A stretch of DNA of 64,000 bases, taken from Pseudomonas sputi (GTDB lineage Bacteria > Pseudomonadota > Gammaproteobacteria > Pseudomonadales > Pseudomonadaceae). The stretch is from positions 1-64,000 of the forward strand of contig NZ_BQHI01000023.1 in NCBI RefSeq assembly GCF_021603585.1, given 5' to 3'. The notes beneath the pieces were generated by a model. It was not told the DNA's origin, made no database searches, and saw nothing but the letters and a program-made list of their open reading frames with translations. Shown here piece after piece: positions 36,338-44,916 of this stretch. The first letter of the stretch is position 1. Every line of letters starts with the position of its first letter. The translations under genes were made by a program, and so were the position numbers.

Positions 36338-37141
36338 TCAGTGATCCTGAGGGTGATTATCGGCTGTGGCGAGAAACTCCAGCAGCGTTTGATTGAAGCG
36401 TTCGGGCTGATCGAGCGGGGTGGCGTGGCGCGAATCGGCGATCACCACCAGCCGCGCATCGGGCAGCAGTCTGACATAGGTTTCTTTCAGCGAAACGGGG
36501 GTGTAGTCCCGGTCGGCGCTGACGACGAGCGTTGGACAGGTGACCCGGGAAAGGTGTTCCTGAACCCCCCAGCCAACAATCGCATCGAAGCTGGCGAGAT
36601 AAGCACGTTTGTCGTTTTTTGCCCAGCGTTCGGCCATCTTCTGGCGCAAATCGGCCTGCTCCGGTTTGGGAAACAGCCTGGCGCCAAGGGCCTTGCCGAT
36701 GGTGGCGAGGCTGAGCACACGCATCAGGCTCCAGCGCTTGAACCACTGCCAGTAATCGTCGCGGGTACGCAGTTTGACCTCCGGCGCGCTGTTGACGATG
36801 GTCAGGCTCTTGAGCATCCGCGGCTGATCGACGGCGAACTGGAAGCCGATCATGCCGCCCATGGACAGCCCGGCGTAGTGCACCGGGCCGAGCTTCAGGT
36901 GCTCGATCAGGGCGACGATGTCGGCGCTGAACCCGGCGATGCTGTAGCGCTCGCGGGGTTTGTCGGAGCGGCCGTGACCGCGCACGTCCGGGACGATCAC
37001 CCGGTAATGCGCGGCCAGCGCCGGAATCTGCATTTCCCAGTCCAGGGTGCTGGAGCCCAGACCGTGAACCAGCAGCAACGGATCGCCGTGGCCATATTCC
37101 TCGTAGTGCAGGTTGCAACCTTCATGCTCGAAATACGCCAT
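36338..37141 (-). CDS. Alpha/beta-fold hydrolase
   Basis: A 267-aa hydrolase. The oxyanion HGLGSS motif is at residues 26-31, the nucleophile S93 stands in GLSMGG, the acid is D210 or D212 in SADRDYTP, and the base is H239 in DSRHATPLDQ. The sequence resembles 3-oxoadipate enol-lactonase and related ester or lactone hydrolases, but no aromatic-degradation genes are nearby, so I leave the substrate open. It is preceded by a LysR gene on the same strand (14-bp gap) and followed by ppiA (3-bp gap), giving a three-gene unit. Confidence 0.88.
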   Translation of the reverse strand: MAYFEHEGCNLHYEEYGHGDPLLLVHGLGSSTLDWEMQIPALAAHYRVIVPDVRGHGRSDKPRERYSIAGFSADIVALIEHLKLGPVHYAGLSMGGMIGFQFAVDQPRMLKSLTIVNSAPEVKLRTRDDYWQWFKRWSLMRVLSLATIGKALGARLFPKPEQADLRQKMAERWAKNDKRAYLASFDAIVGWGVQEHLSRVTCPTLVVSADRDYTPVSLKETYVRLLPDARLVVIADSRHATPLDQPERFNQTLLEFLATADNHPQDH

Positions 37142-37155
37142 CGGTGAACTCCGTG

Positions 37156-38079
37156 TCAGGCTTGTTCGGGGGCGGCGAACGGTGCGTCCAGCGGCAGGGT
37201 GTCGAAGGTGCGCAGCAGTTCGATCAGGATTTGCGTCGCCGGGCCCAAGGGTTTTTCCTTGTTCGAATACAGATAGAAACTGGAGTTGCGATTGCCGCCT
37301 CTGTCCAACGGTAGCAGCTTGAGTGCGCCGTCTTTCAGTTCCCGCTCGATCATGTGCCGTGGCAGCCAGGCGAATCCCAGGCCACTGCTGACGAACGTCG
37401 CAGCCGTGGCGAGGCTGCCGACGGTCCAGCGCTGTTCGGCGCCGAGCCAGCCGACGTCTCGGGGTTGCTGGCGGCCGGAGTCGCGGATCACCACTTGCAT
37501 CTGGGTTTCCAGGTCCTGAAAGCTCAGCTCGCGGTTGAGCCGATGCAGCGCATGATCAGGATGAGCGACGGCGACAAATTCGACATCGCTCAATTCCGCG
37601 CCGAGGTAACCGGGAATGCTCAGGCCGGTGATGGCCAGGTCGGCCACACCTTCTAGCAGCACTTCTTCGACGCCCGACAGCACTTCCTCACGCAGACGCA
37701 CGCGGCAGCCACGGCTCTGCGGCATGAAAGCGGTCAGCGCGCGCACGATACGGGCGCTCGGGTAGGCGGCATCGACCACCAGCCGCACTTCGGCTTCCCA
37801 GCCCTGCTCCATGTGATGGGCGAGGTCTTCCAGTTGGCTGGCCTGTTTCACCAGTTGCCGCGAGCGCCGCAACAGCACGCCGCCGGCTTCGGTCAGCACA
37901 GCCTTGCGGCCATCGATGCGCAACAGCGGCACGCCGAGTTGGTCCTGCATGCGGGCGACGGTGTAACTCACCGACGACTGCGAGCGATGCAGGGCCTCGG
38001 CGGCCTGGGCGAATCCGCCGTGGTCGACCACGGCCTGCAACGTTCGCCATTGATCAAGGGTCACGCGGGGCGCTTTCAT
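37156..38079 (-). CDS. LysR-family transcriptional regulator
   Basis: A 307-aa LysR-type regulator. The helix-turn-helix is at about residues 19-60 (GGFAQAAEALHRSQSSVSYTVARMQDQLGVPLL), followed by the effector domain with a fairly low-identity ALTAFMPQSRGCRVRL block. Upstream AGGAGCTATTG supports ATG 38079 over the TTG before it. It is transcribed in the same direction as the hydrolase and ppiA, so it may regulate its own operon or a distant target; the short gap to the divergent 104-aa protein gene at 38129 (49 bp) also makes that gene a candidate target. Confidence 0.88.
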   Translation of the reverse strand: MKAPRVTLDQWRTLQAVVDHGGFAQAAEALHRSQSSVSYTVARMQDQLGVPLLRIDGRKAVLTEAGGVLLRRSRQLVKQASQLEDLAHHMEQGWEAEVRLVVDAAYPSARIVRALTAFMPQSRGCRVRLREEVLSGVEEVLLEGVADLAITGLSIPGYLGAELSDVEFVAVAHPDHALHRLNRELSFQDLETQMQVVIRDSGRQQPRDVGWLGAEQRWTVGSLATAATFVSSGLGFAWLPRHMIERELKDGALKLLPLDRGGNRNSSFYLYSNKEKPLGPATQILIELLRTFDTLPLDAPFAAPEQA

Positions 38080-38128
38080 CAATAGCTCCTCTTGTCCTAA
38101 GCTGGCGGTCCCTCATGGAGACTGCCGA

Positions 38129-38443
38129 ATGAAAAAATTCTGTTGTGTGTTGCTGGCGCTGCTTCCGCTGACTGCGTTCGCGTACCCGATCGATGTGGAA
38201 AAGGACCTCAACGGCCTGAAGATCGACTACAACGCGTTCGATACCGACAGCGACATCGGCTCGATCCAGGTCAACAACTACGGCGACGTCGACGCGACCT
38301 GCAAGGTGGTGTTCACCAACGGCCCGGAAGCGCCGCGCACACGCAACATCGAGGTGGCGGCGGGCAAGCATAAAAACGCCACGGCCAAGTTCACCCGAAC
38401 CATCATCAAGCTGCGCATCAAGCTGAGCTGCACCCCGAAATAG
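38129..38443 (+). CDS. Small periplasmic protein, conserved in Pseudomonas, unknown function
   Basis: A 104-aa protein with a signal peptide (residues 1-18, KKFCCVLLALLPLTAFA). The mature domain looks like an all-beta immunoglobulin-like or secretion-partner fold: alternating strands such as GSIQVNNYGDVDATCKVVFTN and a basic C-terminus. C58 and C101 may form a disulfide. The family is often misnamed 3-phosphoglycerate kinase in automatic annotation, and no kinase motif is present. It has its own GGAGACTGCCGA ribosome-binding site and is followed by a hairpin at 38452. Confidence 0.75.
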   Translation: MKKFCCVLLALLPLTAFAYPIDVEKDLNGLKIDYNAFDTDSDIGSIQVNNYGDVDATCKVVFTNGPEAPRTRNIEVAAGKHKNATAKFTRTIIKLRIKLSCTPK

Positions 38444-38451
38444 CGTCACGG

Positions 38452-38477
38452 GCCTGTGGGGGCGGGCTCCCACAGGC
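38452..38477 (+). terminator. REP-like hairpin after the small periplasmic protein gene
   Basis: GCCTGTGGG-GGCGGGCT-CCCACAGGC is a perfect 9-bp stem of the TGTGGGAGC...GCTCCCACA type common between pseudomonad genes. There is no T tail, so it is REP-like rather than a classical intrinsic terminator. Confidence 0.7.
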
Positions 38478-38602
38478 TGAGGCTTGCATCTAAACGAATT
38501 TTTCGATGCTTTGCAGCAATTATTTGCGCTTTTTCATCGATACGACACTGTTTAACCTTCACTCCATCGACTTACAACATTCTCGGATGGAGGCTACACA
38601 AC

Positions 38603-39202
38603 ATGTCCCGCGTTCTGATCATCGAAAGCAGCGCCCGCCAGCAAGACTCGGTTTCCCGCCAACTGACCCAGACCTTCATCAGTCAGTGGAAAGCGGCGCA
38701 CCCGGCCGATCAGATCACCGTACGTGACCTCGCTGTGAACCCGGTGCCGCACCTGGACATCAACCTGTTGGGTGGCTGGATGAAACCCGCCGAGCAGCGC
38801 AACGACAGCGAGCAGGCCTCGCTGGACCGTTCCAACGAATTGACCGATGAATTGCTGGCCGCTGACGTGCTGGTGTTGGCGGCGCCGATGTACAACTTCG
38901 CCATTCCAAGCACCCTGAAAGCCTGGCTCGACCATGTGCTGCGTGCCGGCGTGACCTTCAAATACACCGAAACCGGCCCGCAAGGTCTGCTCAGCGGCAA
39001 GCGTGCCTACGTGCTGACCGCTCGCGGCGGCATCTATGCCGGTGGCCCGGCGGATCATCAGGAACCGTACCTGCGTCAGGTGATGGGCTTCATCGGCATT
39101 AACGACGTGACCTTCATCCACGCTGAAGGCATGAACCTGGGCGGCGACTTCCAGGAGAAAGGCCTCAACCAGGCCAACGCCAAACTGTCCCAGGTCGCCT
39201 GA
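38603..39202 (+). CDS. azoR: FMN-dependent NADH-azoreductase
   Basis: A 199-aa flavodoxin-like oxidoreductase. It begins SRVLIIESSARQQDSVSRQL, with the FMN phosphate-binding SSxR loop, followed by PMYNFAIPSTLKAWLDHVLRAGVTFKYTETGP (about residues 95-126) that forms the flavin and substrate site. The RGGIYAGG and DFQEKG segments also match E. coli AzoR. It reduces azo dyes and quinones using NADH. GGATGGAGG sits nine bases before the ATG. A strong terminator follows at 39311. Confidence 0.93.
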   Translation: MSRVLIIESSARQQDSVSRQLTQTFISQWKAAHPADQITVRDLAVNPVPHLDINLLGGWMKPAEQRNDSEQASLDRSNELTDELLAADVLVLAAPMYNFAIPSTLKAWLDHVLRAGVTFKYTETGPQGLLSGKRAYVLTARGGIYAGGPADHQEPYLRQVMGFIGINDVTFIHAEGMNLGGDFQEKGLNQANAKLSQVA

Positions 39203-39310
39203 TATTTTAATCGCCAGATAATCGCCGATTGTTCTAGTGACCTGGCGCAACCCCTTCAAGGCTCTACGCGCATCGAACCTCCCTTTGCACTTGTTGCTCC
39301 TGAGTGCTGT

Positions 39311-39349
39311 AGCCCGATTGAACGCTTTAGCGAGATCGGGCTTTTTTTT
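39311..39349 (+). terminator. Intrinsic terminator after azoR
   Basis: AGCCCGAT and ATCGGGCT form an 8-bp stem with a 16-base loop, followed by eight Ts. Confidence 0.88.
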
Positions 39350-39414
39350 GCCCGGGATTTAGCGATGGCCGGCAAAAAACGCTATCGTCGCCGCCATTCG
39401 AAATCGAGGCGAGC

Positions 39415-40296
39415 ATGGGCTATCTACTTTTTGTCACGCTGATCCAGGCGTTTTCCTTCAGTCTGATCGGCGAATACCTGGCCGGTCATGTCGACAGTTA
39501 TTTCGCGGTGCTGGTGCGCGTGGTGCTGGCCGGACTGGTGTTCATTCCGCTGACCCGCTGGCGCTCGGTGGAACCGGCGTTCATGCGCGGCATGCTGCTG
39601 ATCGGGGCGTTGCAGTTCGGCGTGACCTACGTCTGCCTGTATTTGAGCTTCCGCGTGCTGACGGTACCGGAAGTGCTGCTGTTCACCATCCTCACGCCGC
39701 TGCACGTGACGCTGATCGAAGATGCGCTCAACCGACGCTTCAACCCGTGGGCGCTGATCGCTGCACTGGTGGCGGTCGCAGGCGCGGCGGTGATTCGCTA
39801 CGACCGGATCAACCCGGACTTCTTCATGGGCTTTTTGCTGCTGCAACTGGCCAACTTCACCTACGCCGCCGGGCAGGTGCTGTACAAACATCTGGTGGCG
39901 AAACACCCGAGCGATCTGCCGCACTACCGGCGCTTCGGGTTCTTCTACCTCGGCGCACTCGCGGTGGCGCTGCCGGCGTTCCTGCTGTTCGGCAAATCCA
40001 ACTTCCTGCCCGAAGCGCCGTTGCAATGGGGGGTGCTGGTGTTCCTTGGCCTGGTCTCCACGGCACTCGGTTTGTACTGGTGGAACAAGGGCGCGTGCCT
40101 GGTCAACGGCGGCACCCTGGCGGTGATGAATAACCTGCACGTGCCGGTGGGGCTGCTGCTGAACCTGCTGATCTGGAATCAGCATGAAGAGCTCGGGCGG
40201 TTATTCCTCGGTGGCAGCGTGATTCTGGCAGCGGTGTGGATCAGCCGGTTGGGGATTCGCCAGTCGGCGCCAGTTGCTCCACCAGAAACGCGATAA
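39415..40296 (+). CDS. EamA-family carboxylate/amino acid transporter
   Basis: A 293-aa ten-helix DMT transporter. The first repeat starts GYLLFVTLIQAFSFSLIGEYLAGHV, and the YFAVLVRVVLAGLVFIPLTR second helix follows. The second repeat contains ANFTYAAGQVLYKHLV and the GLYWWNKGACLVNGGTLAVMNNLHVP tail, characteristic of the YdcZ/EamA amino-acid-exporter type. The final 56 bp overlap the end of the convergent LysR gene. There is no Shine-Dalgarno of note (AGGCGAGC). Substrate is unknown. Confidence 0.85.
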   Translation: MGYLLFVTLIQAFSFSLIGEYLAGHVDSYFAVLVRVVLAGLVFIPLTRWRSVEPAFMRGMLLIGALQFGVTYVCLYLSFRVLTVPEVLLFTILTPLHVTLIEDALNRRFNPWALIAALVAVAGAAVIRYDRINPDFFMGFLLLQLANFTYAAGQVLYKHLVAKHPSDLPHYRRFGFFYLGALAVALPAFLLFGKSNFLPEAPLQWGVLVFLGLVSTALGLYWWNKGACLVNGGTLAVMNNLHVPVGLLLNLLIWNQHEELGRLFLGGSVILAAVWISRLGIRQSAPVAPPETR

Positions 40297-41146
40297 ACGC
40301 CCGGGTCTTCTGCGGCACCCGTCGCGCCGACGAGTACACCGCGTTGATGGTGATCGCCGGCGCCTGCCATTCGCACAGCACCGGCACCAGTCGCCCGGCC
40401 GCCAGTGCTTCTTCGACGATGAAATCCGGCAGCAGCGCAATGCCCATGCCGGCCTCGGCCGCTTGCGCCAGCAAGTCGCCGTTGTTGGCGTGCAGCGGCC
40501 CGGTCACGTTGACGCGCTGCGTCTCCTTGCCATTGCACAGTTGCAGGCTGACCCCGCTCTGCAGATAGCCGTAGTTCAAACACTGATGTGAGCGCAGATC
40601 CTGCGGCGACTGCGGCGTGCCCGCGCGTTCGAGGTAAGCGGGGGAGGCGACCATGATGCGCGGCGCCGGTGCCAGTTGCCGGGCGATCATGGTCGAGTCG
40701 GGCAGGCTGGCGATGCGGATCGTCACATCGAACCCGCCGCGCACCGGATCGACCTGCTGGTCGCTGAGCACCAGTTGCAGCTCGATGTTCGGGTGCTGCT
40801 CGTGGAACAGCGGAATCAGCTTGCCCAGGCGCCGCAGGCCGAACGACATCGGTGCGTTGACCCGCAACACTCCGCGCAGTTCGCCCACCCCGTCTCGCGC
40901 TCGCTGCTCGGCCTCGTCCAGCGCCGCAATCACTTCCCGCGCCGCTTCGAAATACTCGGCGCCGGCTTCGGTCAGGTGCAGGCTGCGGGTGGTGCGTTGC
41001 AGCAGTTGCACGCCGATGGCTTCTTCCAGCGCCTGAATCTGTTTGCTGACTTTCGAGCGGGGCACGTCCATCGCCCGGGCGGCGGCTGCGAAGCCGTTCT
41101 CGCCGACCGTCACCACGAAGGCGCGCATGCATTCGATGCGATCCAT
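40241..41146 (-). CDS. LysR-family transcriptional regulator (CrgA type)
   Basis: A 301-aa LysR-type regulator with the N-terminal MDRIECMRAFVVTVGENGF and helix-turn-helix AAARAMDVPRSKVSKQIQALEEAIGVQLLQR that mark the large CrgA/YafC group. It is divergent from the YcaC-like hydrolase at 41316, and two ATTGTCCCTTT repeats lie between them, so it very likely controls that gene. The 3-prime end overlaps the EamA gene by 56 bp on the opposite strand. Members of this group often respond to aromatic or halogenated compounds; the ligand is not known. Confidence 0.9.
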   Translation of the reverse strand: MDRIECMRAFVVTVGENGFAAAARAMDVPRSKVSKQIQALEEAIGVQLLQRTTRSLHLTEAGAEYFEAAREVIAALDEAEQRARDGVGELRGVLRVNAPMSFGLRRLGKLIPLFHEQHPNIELQLVLSDQQVDPVRGGFDVTIRIASLPDSTMIARQLAPAPRIMVASPAYLERAGTPQSPQDLRSHQCLNYGYLQSGVSLQLCNGKETQRVNVTGPLHANNGDLLAQAAEAGMGIALLPDFIVEEALAAGRLVPVLCEWQAPAITINAVYSSARRVPQKTRAFIAFLVEQLAPTGESPTG

Positions 41147-41147
41147 G

Positions 41148-41158
41148 ATTGTCCCTTT
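41148..41158. promoter_or_regulatory. ATTGTCCCTTT direct repeat, copy 1 (candidate LysR site)
   Basis: ATTGTCCCTTT immediately next to the LysR start codon; the same 11 bases recur at 41189-41199, 41 bp away, about four helical turns. Binding here could autorepress the LysR gene. Confidence 0.5.
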
Positions 41159-41183
41159 TTTGGAATCAATGATTCTCGATTTT

Positions 41184-41199
41184 AGGGAATTGTCCCTTT
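41184..41199. promoter_or_regulatory. AGGGA-ATTG-TCCCT palindrome containing direct repeat copy 2
   Basis: An inverted repeat AGGGA/TCCCT at 41184-41197 that includes the second ATTGTCCCTTT copy (41189-41199). It fits a LysR-type activator box between the divergent regulator and hydrolase genes. Confidence 0.5.
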
Positions 41200-41315
41200 A
41201 TCGGCTAGCCCCTAAAGTGACATCCAAGCCGAGACAACAACGCCGAAGACGGTCAGCCACTCGACTCACCCTTTACCCAATCGAAACTCTGAATCGACAT
41301 CAAAAGGAACGCGCC

Positions 41316-41957
41316 ATGTCTATCCGTGAACTGCTGAACCCAACCAACTCCGCCCTGATCCTGATCGACCACCAGCCACAAATGGCTTTCGGCGTGCAGT
41401 CGATCGACCGTCAGACCCTGAAGAACAACACCGTTGGCCTGGCCAAGGCCGCGAAGATCTTCAACGTGCCGACCATCTACACCTCGGTCGAAACCGAAAG
41501 CTTCAGCGGCTACATCTGGCCGGAACTGCTGGCAGTACACCCGGAGCAGAAACCGATCGAGCGCACCTCGATGAACTCCTGGGAAGACAAGGCGCTGGTT
41601 GACGCGGTGAAGGCCACCGGGCGCAAGAAGCTGATCATCGCCGCGCTGTGGACCGAGGTCTGCCTGACCTTCCCGGCCCTGGAAGCCCTGGCCGAAGGCT
41701 ACGAGGTGTACATCGTCACCGACGCTTCCGGCGGCACTACCAAAGAAGCCCACGACATGTCGGTACAGCGGATGATTCAGGCCGGTGCGGTGCCGGTGAC
41801 CTGGCAACAGGTGCTGCTCGAGTACCAGCGTGACTGGGCGCACAAAGACACGTACCAGGCGGTGATGGACCTGGTGCTGGAACACAGCGGCGCGTACGGC
41901 ATGGGCGTCGACTACGCCTACACCATGGTGCACAAGGCACCGCAACGGCAGGCCTGA
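41316..41957 (+). CDS. ycaC: Isochorismatase-like hydrolase, YcaC type
   Basis: A 213-aa cysteine hydrolase of the isochorismatase superfamily, close in size and sequence to YcaC. The catalytic triad is suggested by D18 in LILIDHQPQMAF, a Lys near residue 84-108, and the Cys in ALWTEVCLTF (about residue 117). The substrate of YcaC is unknown. AAAGGAACGCGCC precedes the ATG. It is divergent from a CrgA-type LysR gene with operator-like repeats between, so its expression is probably inducible. A strong terminator follows the stop at 41976. Confidence 0.88.
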   Translation: MSIRELLNPTNSALILIDHQPQMAFGVQSIDRQTLKNNTVGLAKAAKIFNVPTIYTSVETESFSGYIWPELLAVHPEQKPIERTSMNSWEDKALVDAVKATGRKKLIIAALWTEVCLTFPALEALAEGYEVYIVTDASGGTTKEAHDMSVQRMIQAGAVPVTWQQVLLEYQRDWAHKDTYQAVMDLVLEHSGAYGMGVDYAYTMVHKAPQRQA

Positions 41958-41975
41958 TAAGTCAGCCGGACAAAA

Positions 41976-42005
41976 AAAAGACGCAACCTGGGTTGCGTCT
42001 TTTTT
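41976..42005. terminator. Bidirectional intrinsic terminator
   Basis: AAGACGCAACC-TG-GGTTGCGTCTT, an 11-bp stem with A and T runs on both sides. It ends ycaC on the plus strand and the MscS-family gene (stop at 42024) on the minus strand. Confidence 0.93.
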
Positions 42006-42023
42006 ATTGCCTGGAGGAAAGCG

Positions 42024-43322
42024 CTACATCAGGTGTTTCTCCGCCTCGGGTATATGCGCCGAGCCCAACACCGCCGGCAACAGCCCGGAGCGCAAATCCC
42101 CACCACTGGGCTGCTGATACAGGCTCAACCCGAACTCCGGCAGCACCGCCAGCAGGTAATCGAAAATATCCCCCTGGATCCGCTCGTAATCGGCCCACAC
42201 CGTGGTGGTGGTAAAGCAGTAGATTTCCAGCGGAATGCCCTGGGCGGTGGTTTGCATCTGGCGGACCATGCAGGTCATGTTCGGCTGGATTTCCGGATGG
42301 CTCTTCAGGTAAGCCAAGGCATAGGCGCGGAAGGTGCCGATGTTGGTCATGCGCCGGCGGTTGGCCGACATCGCCGCGACGTTGCCCTGCGCCTCGTTCC
42401 AGGCCTTGAGCTCGGCTTTCTTGCGGCCCATGTACGCGGTCAGCAGGTGCACCTGGGAGAGTTTTTCTTCTTCATCGTCGCGGATGAACCGCACACCGCT
42501 GGCGTCGATGAACAGGCTGCGCTTGATCCGTCGTCCGCCGGACTGCTGCATGCCGCGCCAGTTTCTGAACGACTCGGACATCAGGCGCCAGGTCGGGATC
42601 GAGACGATGGTCTTGTCGAAATTCTGCACCTTGACCGTGTGCAGGGTGATGTCGACCACGTCGCCATCGGCGCCGACCTGCGGCATTTCGATCCAGTCGC
42701 CGACCCGCAGCATGTCGTTGCTGGTCAGTTGCACGCTGGCGACGAACGACAGCAGGGTGTCCTTGTAGACCAACAGGATCACCGCCGACATCGCACCCAG
42801 ACCGGACAGCAGCAACAGCGGCGAACGGTCGATCAGGGTGGCGACGATGATGATCGCGCCGAACACGTACAGGACCATTTTTGCCAGTTGCACATATCCC
42901 TTGATCGAGCGGGTGCGGGCGTGTTCGGTGCGGGCGTAGATGTCCAGCAGCGCATTGAGCAGGGCGCTGACCGACAGCAGCAGGAACAGAATGGTGAACG
43001 CCAGGGCCACGTTGCCGAGGAACACCATGGCGGTCTTGCTTAGCTCCGGCACCAGGTGCAGGCCGAACTGGATCACCAGCGACGGCGTCATCTGCGCCAG
43101 GCGCTGGAACACCTTGTTATGGCGAAAGTCGTTGATCCAGTGCAGCGAGGGCTGGCGACCCAGCATGCGGCTGGCATGCAGGATCAGGTAGCGCGCCACT
43201 CGTCCGAGGACCAGCGCGATCACCAACAACAGGAGCAGCGCCAGGCCGGCGTGCAGGAGCGGGTGCTGATCGAGGGCACCCCAGAGGTCTTGGGCGTTGA
43301 GCCAGAGCTGTTTGAAATCCAT
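42024..43322 (-). CDS. ybdG: Mechanosensitive channel, MscS family (YbdG-like)
   Basis: A 432-aa inner-membrane protein with about five membrane helices in the first 190 residues, then the MscS beta-domain (QLTSNDMLRVGDWIEMPQVGADGDVVDITLHTVKVQNFD, about residues 200-238). The pore-lining helix LLSGLGAMSAVILLVYKDTLLSF is present but less glycine/alanine regular than in MscS, as in YbdG/MscM. It would release ions under hypo-osmotic shock at miniconductance level. It is divergent from the DEAD-box gene across 191 bp and ends at a shared terminator with ycaC. Confidence 0.88.
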   Translation of the reverse strand: MDFKQLWLNAQDLWGALDQHPLLHAGLALLLLLVIALVLGRVARYLILHASRMLGRQPSLHWINDFRHNKVFQRLAQMTPSLVIQFGLHLVPELSKTAMVFLGNVALAFTILFLLLSVSALLNALLDIYARTEHARTRSIKGYVQLAKMVLYVFGAIIIVATLIDRSPLLLLSGLGAMSAVILLVYKDTLLSFVASVQLTSNDMLRVGDWIEMPQVGADGDVVDITLHTVKVQNFDKTIVSIPTWRLMSESFRNWRGMQQSGGRRIKRSLFIDASGVRFIRDDEEEKLSQVHLLTAYMGRKKAELKAWNEAQGNVAAMSANRRRMTNIGTFRAYALAYLKSHPEIQPNMTCMVRQMQTTAQGIPLEIYCFTTTTVWADYERIQGDIFDYLLAVLPEFGLSLYQQPSGGDLRSGLLPAVLGSAHIPEAEKHLM

Positions 43323-43513
43323 GAGCGAAACGATTCTTCTGTAAGACGCGACGGGCGATTAGAGCATTTAAGACGCTGTGTATTACCGTTGGAGACAAAT
43401 CGAGCAACAAAAAAGCCACTGATTACCGCGGATTTCACAAAGAAACTCGGCCTGAGCGCTCGAAACCGGTAACCTATGCAGCTGATTTTTTGCATATCTT
43501 CGAGGTAGCACCC

Positions 43514-44854
43514 GTGTTTTCCCAATTCGCCCTGCACGAACGCCTGCTCAAAGCCGTGGCCGAGCTGAAATTTGTCGAGCCAACGCCTGTGCAAGCCGCG
43601 GCCATTCCGCTGGCGCTTCAGGGGCGTGACCTGCGGGTGACGGCGCAAACCGGTAGCGGCAAGACCGCCGCGTTTGTCCTGCCGATCCTCAACCGCCTGA
43701 TCGGCCCGGCCAAGGTTCGCGTCAGCATCAAGACCCTGATCCTGCTGCCGACCCGCGAGCTGGCCCAGCAGACCCTGAAGGAAGTCGAGCGCTTTTCGCA
43801 GTTCACTTTCATCAAGTCCGGTCTGATCACCGGCGGTGAAGACTTCAAGGTCCAGGCCGCCATGCTGCGCAAGGTGCCGGACATCCTGATCGGCACCCCG
43901 GGCCGGATGATCGAGCAATTGAACGCCGGCAACCTCGACCTGAAAGAAGTCGAAGTGCTGGTGCTCGACGAAGCCGACCGCATGCTCGACATGGGTTTTG
44001 CCGAAGACGTGCAGCGTCTGGTCGACGAATGCCCGAACCGTCAGCAGACCATGCTGTTCTCCGCCACCACTGGCGGTTCCGGCCTGCGCGAGATGATCGC
44101 CAAGGTGCTGAACAACCCTGAGCACCTGCAGCTCAACGCGGTCAGCCAGCTGAACGACACCACTCGTCAGCAGATCATCACCGCCGACCACAACCAGCAC
44201 AAAGAACAGATCGTCAACTGGCTGCTGGCCAACGAGACCTATCAGAAGGCCATCGTCTTCACCAACACCCGGGCCATGGCTGACCGCATCTACGGTCGCC
44301 TCGTCGCCCAGGAATACAAGGCGTTCGTGCTGCACGGTGAAAAAGACCAGAAGGATCGCAAACTGGCGATCGACCGTTTGAAGCAGGGCGGCGTGAAGAT
44401 CCTGGTGGCCACCGATGTGGCGGCCCGTGGTCTGGACGTTGATGGCCTGGATCTGGTGATCAACTTCGACATGCCACGCAGCGGCGACGAATACGTGCAC
44501 CGTATCGGTCGTACCGGCCGTGCCGGCAACGACGGTCTGGCAATCTCGCTGATCTGCCACGGCGACTGGAACCTGATGTCGAGCATTGAGCGCTACCTGA
44601 AGCAGAGCTTCGAGCGCCGTACCATCAAGGAAGTCAAAGGCACCTACGGCGGACCGAAAAAGGTCAAGGCCTCGGGCAAGGCCGTCGGCGTGAAGAAGAA
44701 AAAGACCGACGCCAAGGGCGACAAGAAGAAAACCGCCGCCAAGACCCCGACCAAGCGCAAGAGCGCCAACCGTCCGAAACCGGACGCTCTGGTGAGCAGC
44801 GACGGCATGGCCCCGCTGAAACGCCGCAAGCCGGCAGCGCCAGCGGCTGAATAA
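43514..44854 (+). CDS. DEAD-box ATP-dependent RNA helicase
   Basis: A 446-aa RNA helicase. In order: Q motif (FVEPTPVQAAAIPLAL), motif I AQTGSGKT with K50, PTRELAQQ near residue 80, TPGR near 128, DEAD at 152-155, SATTG, ARGLDVDGLD, and HRIGRTGR in motif VI. The C-terminal 75 residues are rich in Lys, Ala and Pro and probably bind RNA or ribosomes. GTG 43514 is chosen because GAGGT stands seven bases before it; the ATG at 43490 adds eight residues. It may take part in ribosome assembly or mRNA decay; RhlE or SrmB identity is not resolved. Confidence 0.92.
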   Translation: MFSQFALHERLLKAVAELKFVEPTPVQAAAIPLALQGRDLRVTAQTGSGKTAAFVLPILNRLIGPAKVRVSIKTLILLPTRELAQQTLKEVERFSQFTFIKSGLITGGEDFKVQAAMLRKVPDILIGTPGRMIEQLNAGNLDLKEVEVLVLDEADRMLDMGFAEDVQRLVDECPNRQQTMLFSATTGGSGLREMIAKVLNNPEHLQLNAVSQLNDTTRQQIITADHNQHKEQIVNWLLANETYQKAIVFTNTRAMADRIYGRLVAQEYKAFVLHGEKDQKDRKLAIDRLKQGGVKILVATDVAARGLDVDGLDLVINFDMPRSGDEYVHRIGRTGRAGNDGLAISLICHGDWNLMSSIERYLKQSFERRTIKEVKGTYGGPKKVKASGKAVGVKKKKTDAKGDKKKTAAKTPTKRKSANRPKPDALVSSDGMAPLKRRKPAAPAAE

Positions 44855-44875
44855 GCCGTTTCAGGCAGGCAAAGA

Positions 44876-44902
44876 AAAACCCGGACATGGTCCGGGTTTT
44901 TT
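44876..44902 (+). terminator. Intrinsic terminator after the DEAD-box gene
   Basis: AAAACCCGGACATGGTCCGGGTTTT forms an 8- to 11-bp stem with T tail, ending the helicase transcript. It would also end the convergent minus-strand gene (stop at 44917). Confidence 0.92.
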
Positions 44903-44916
44903 ATTGCCAGCGTTTA

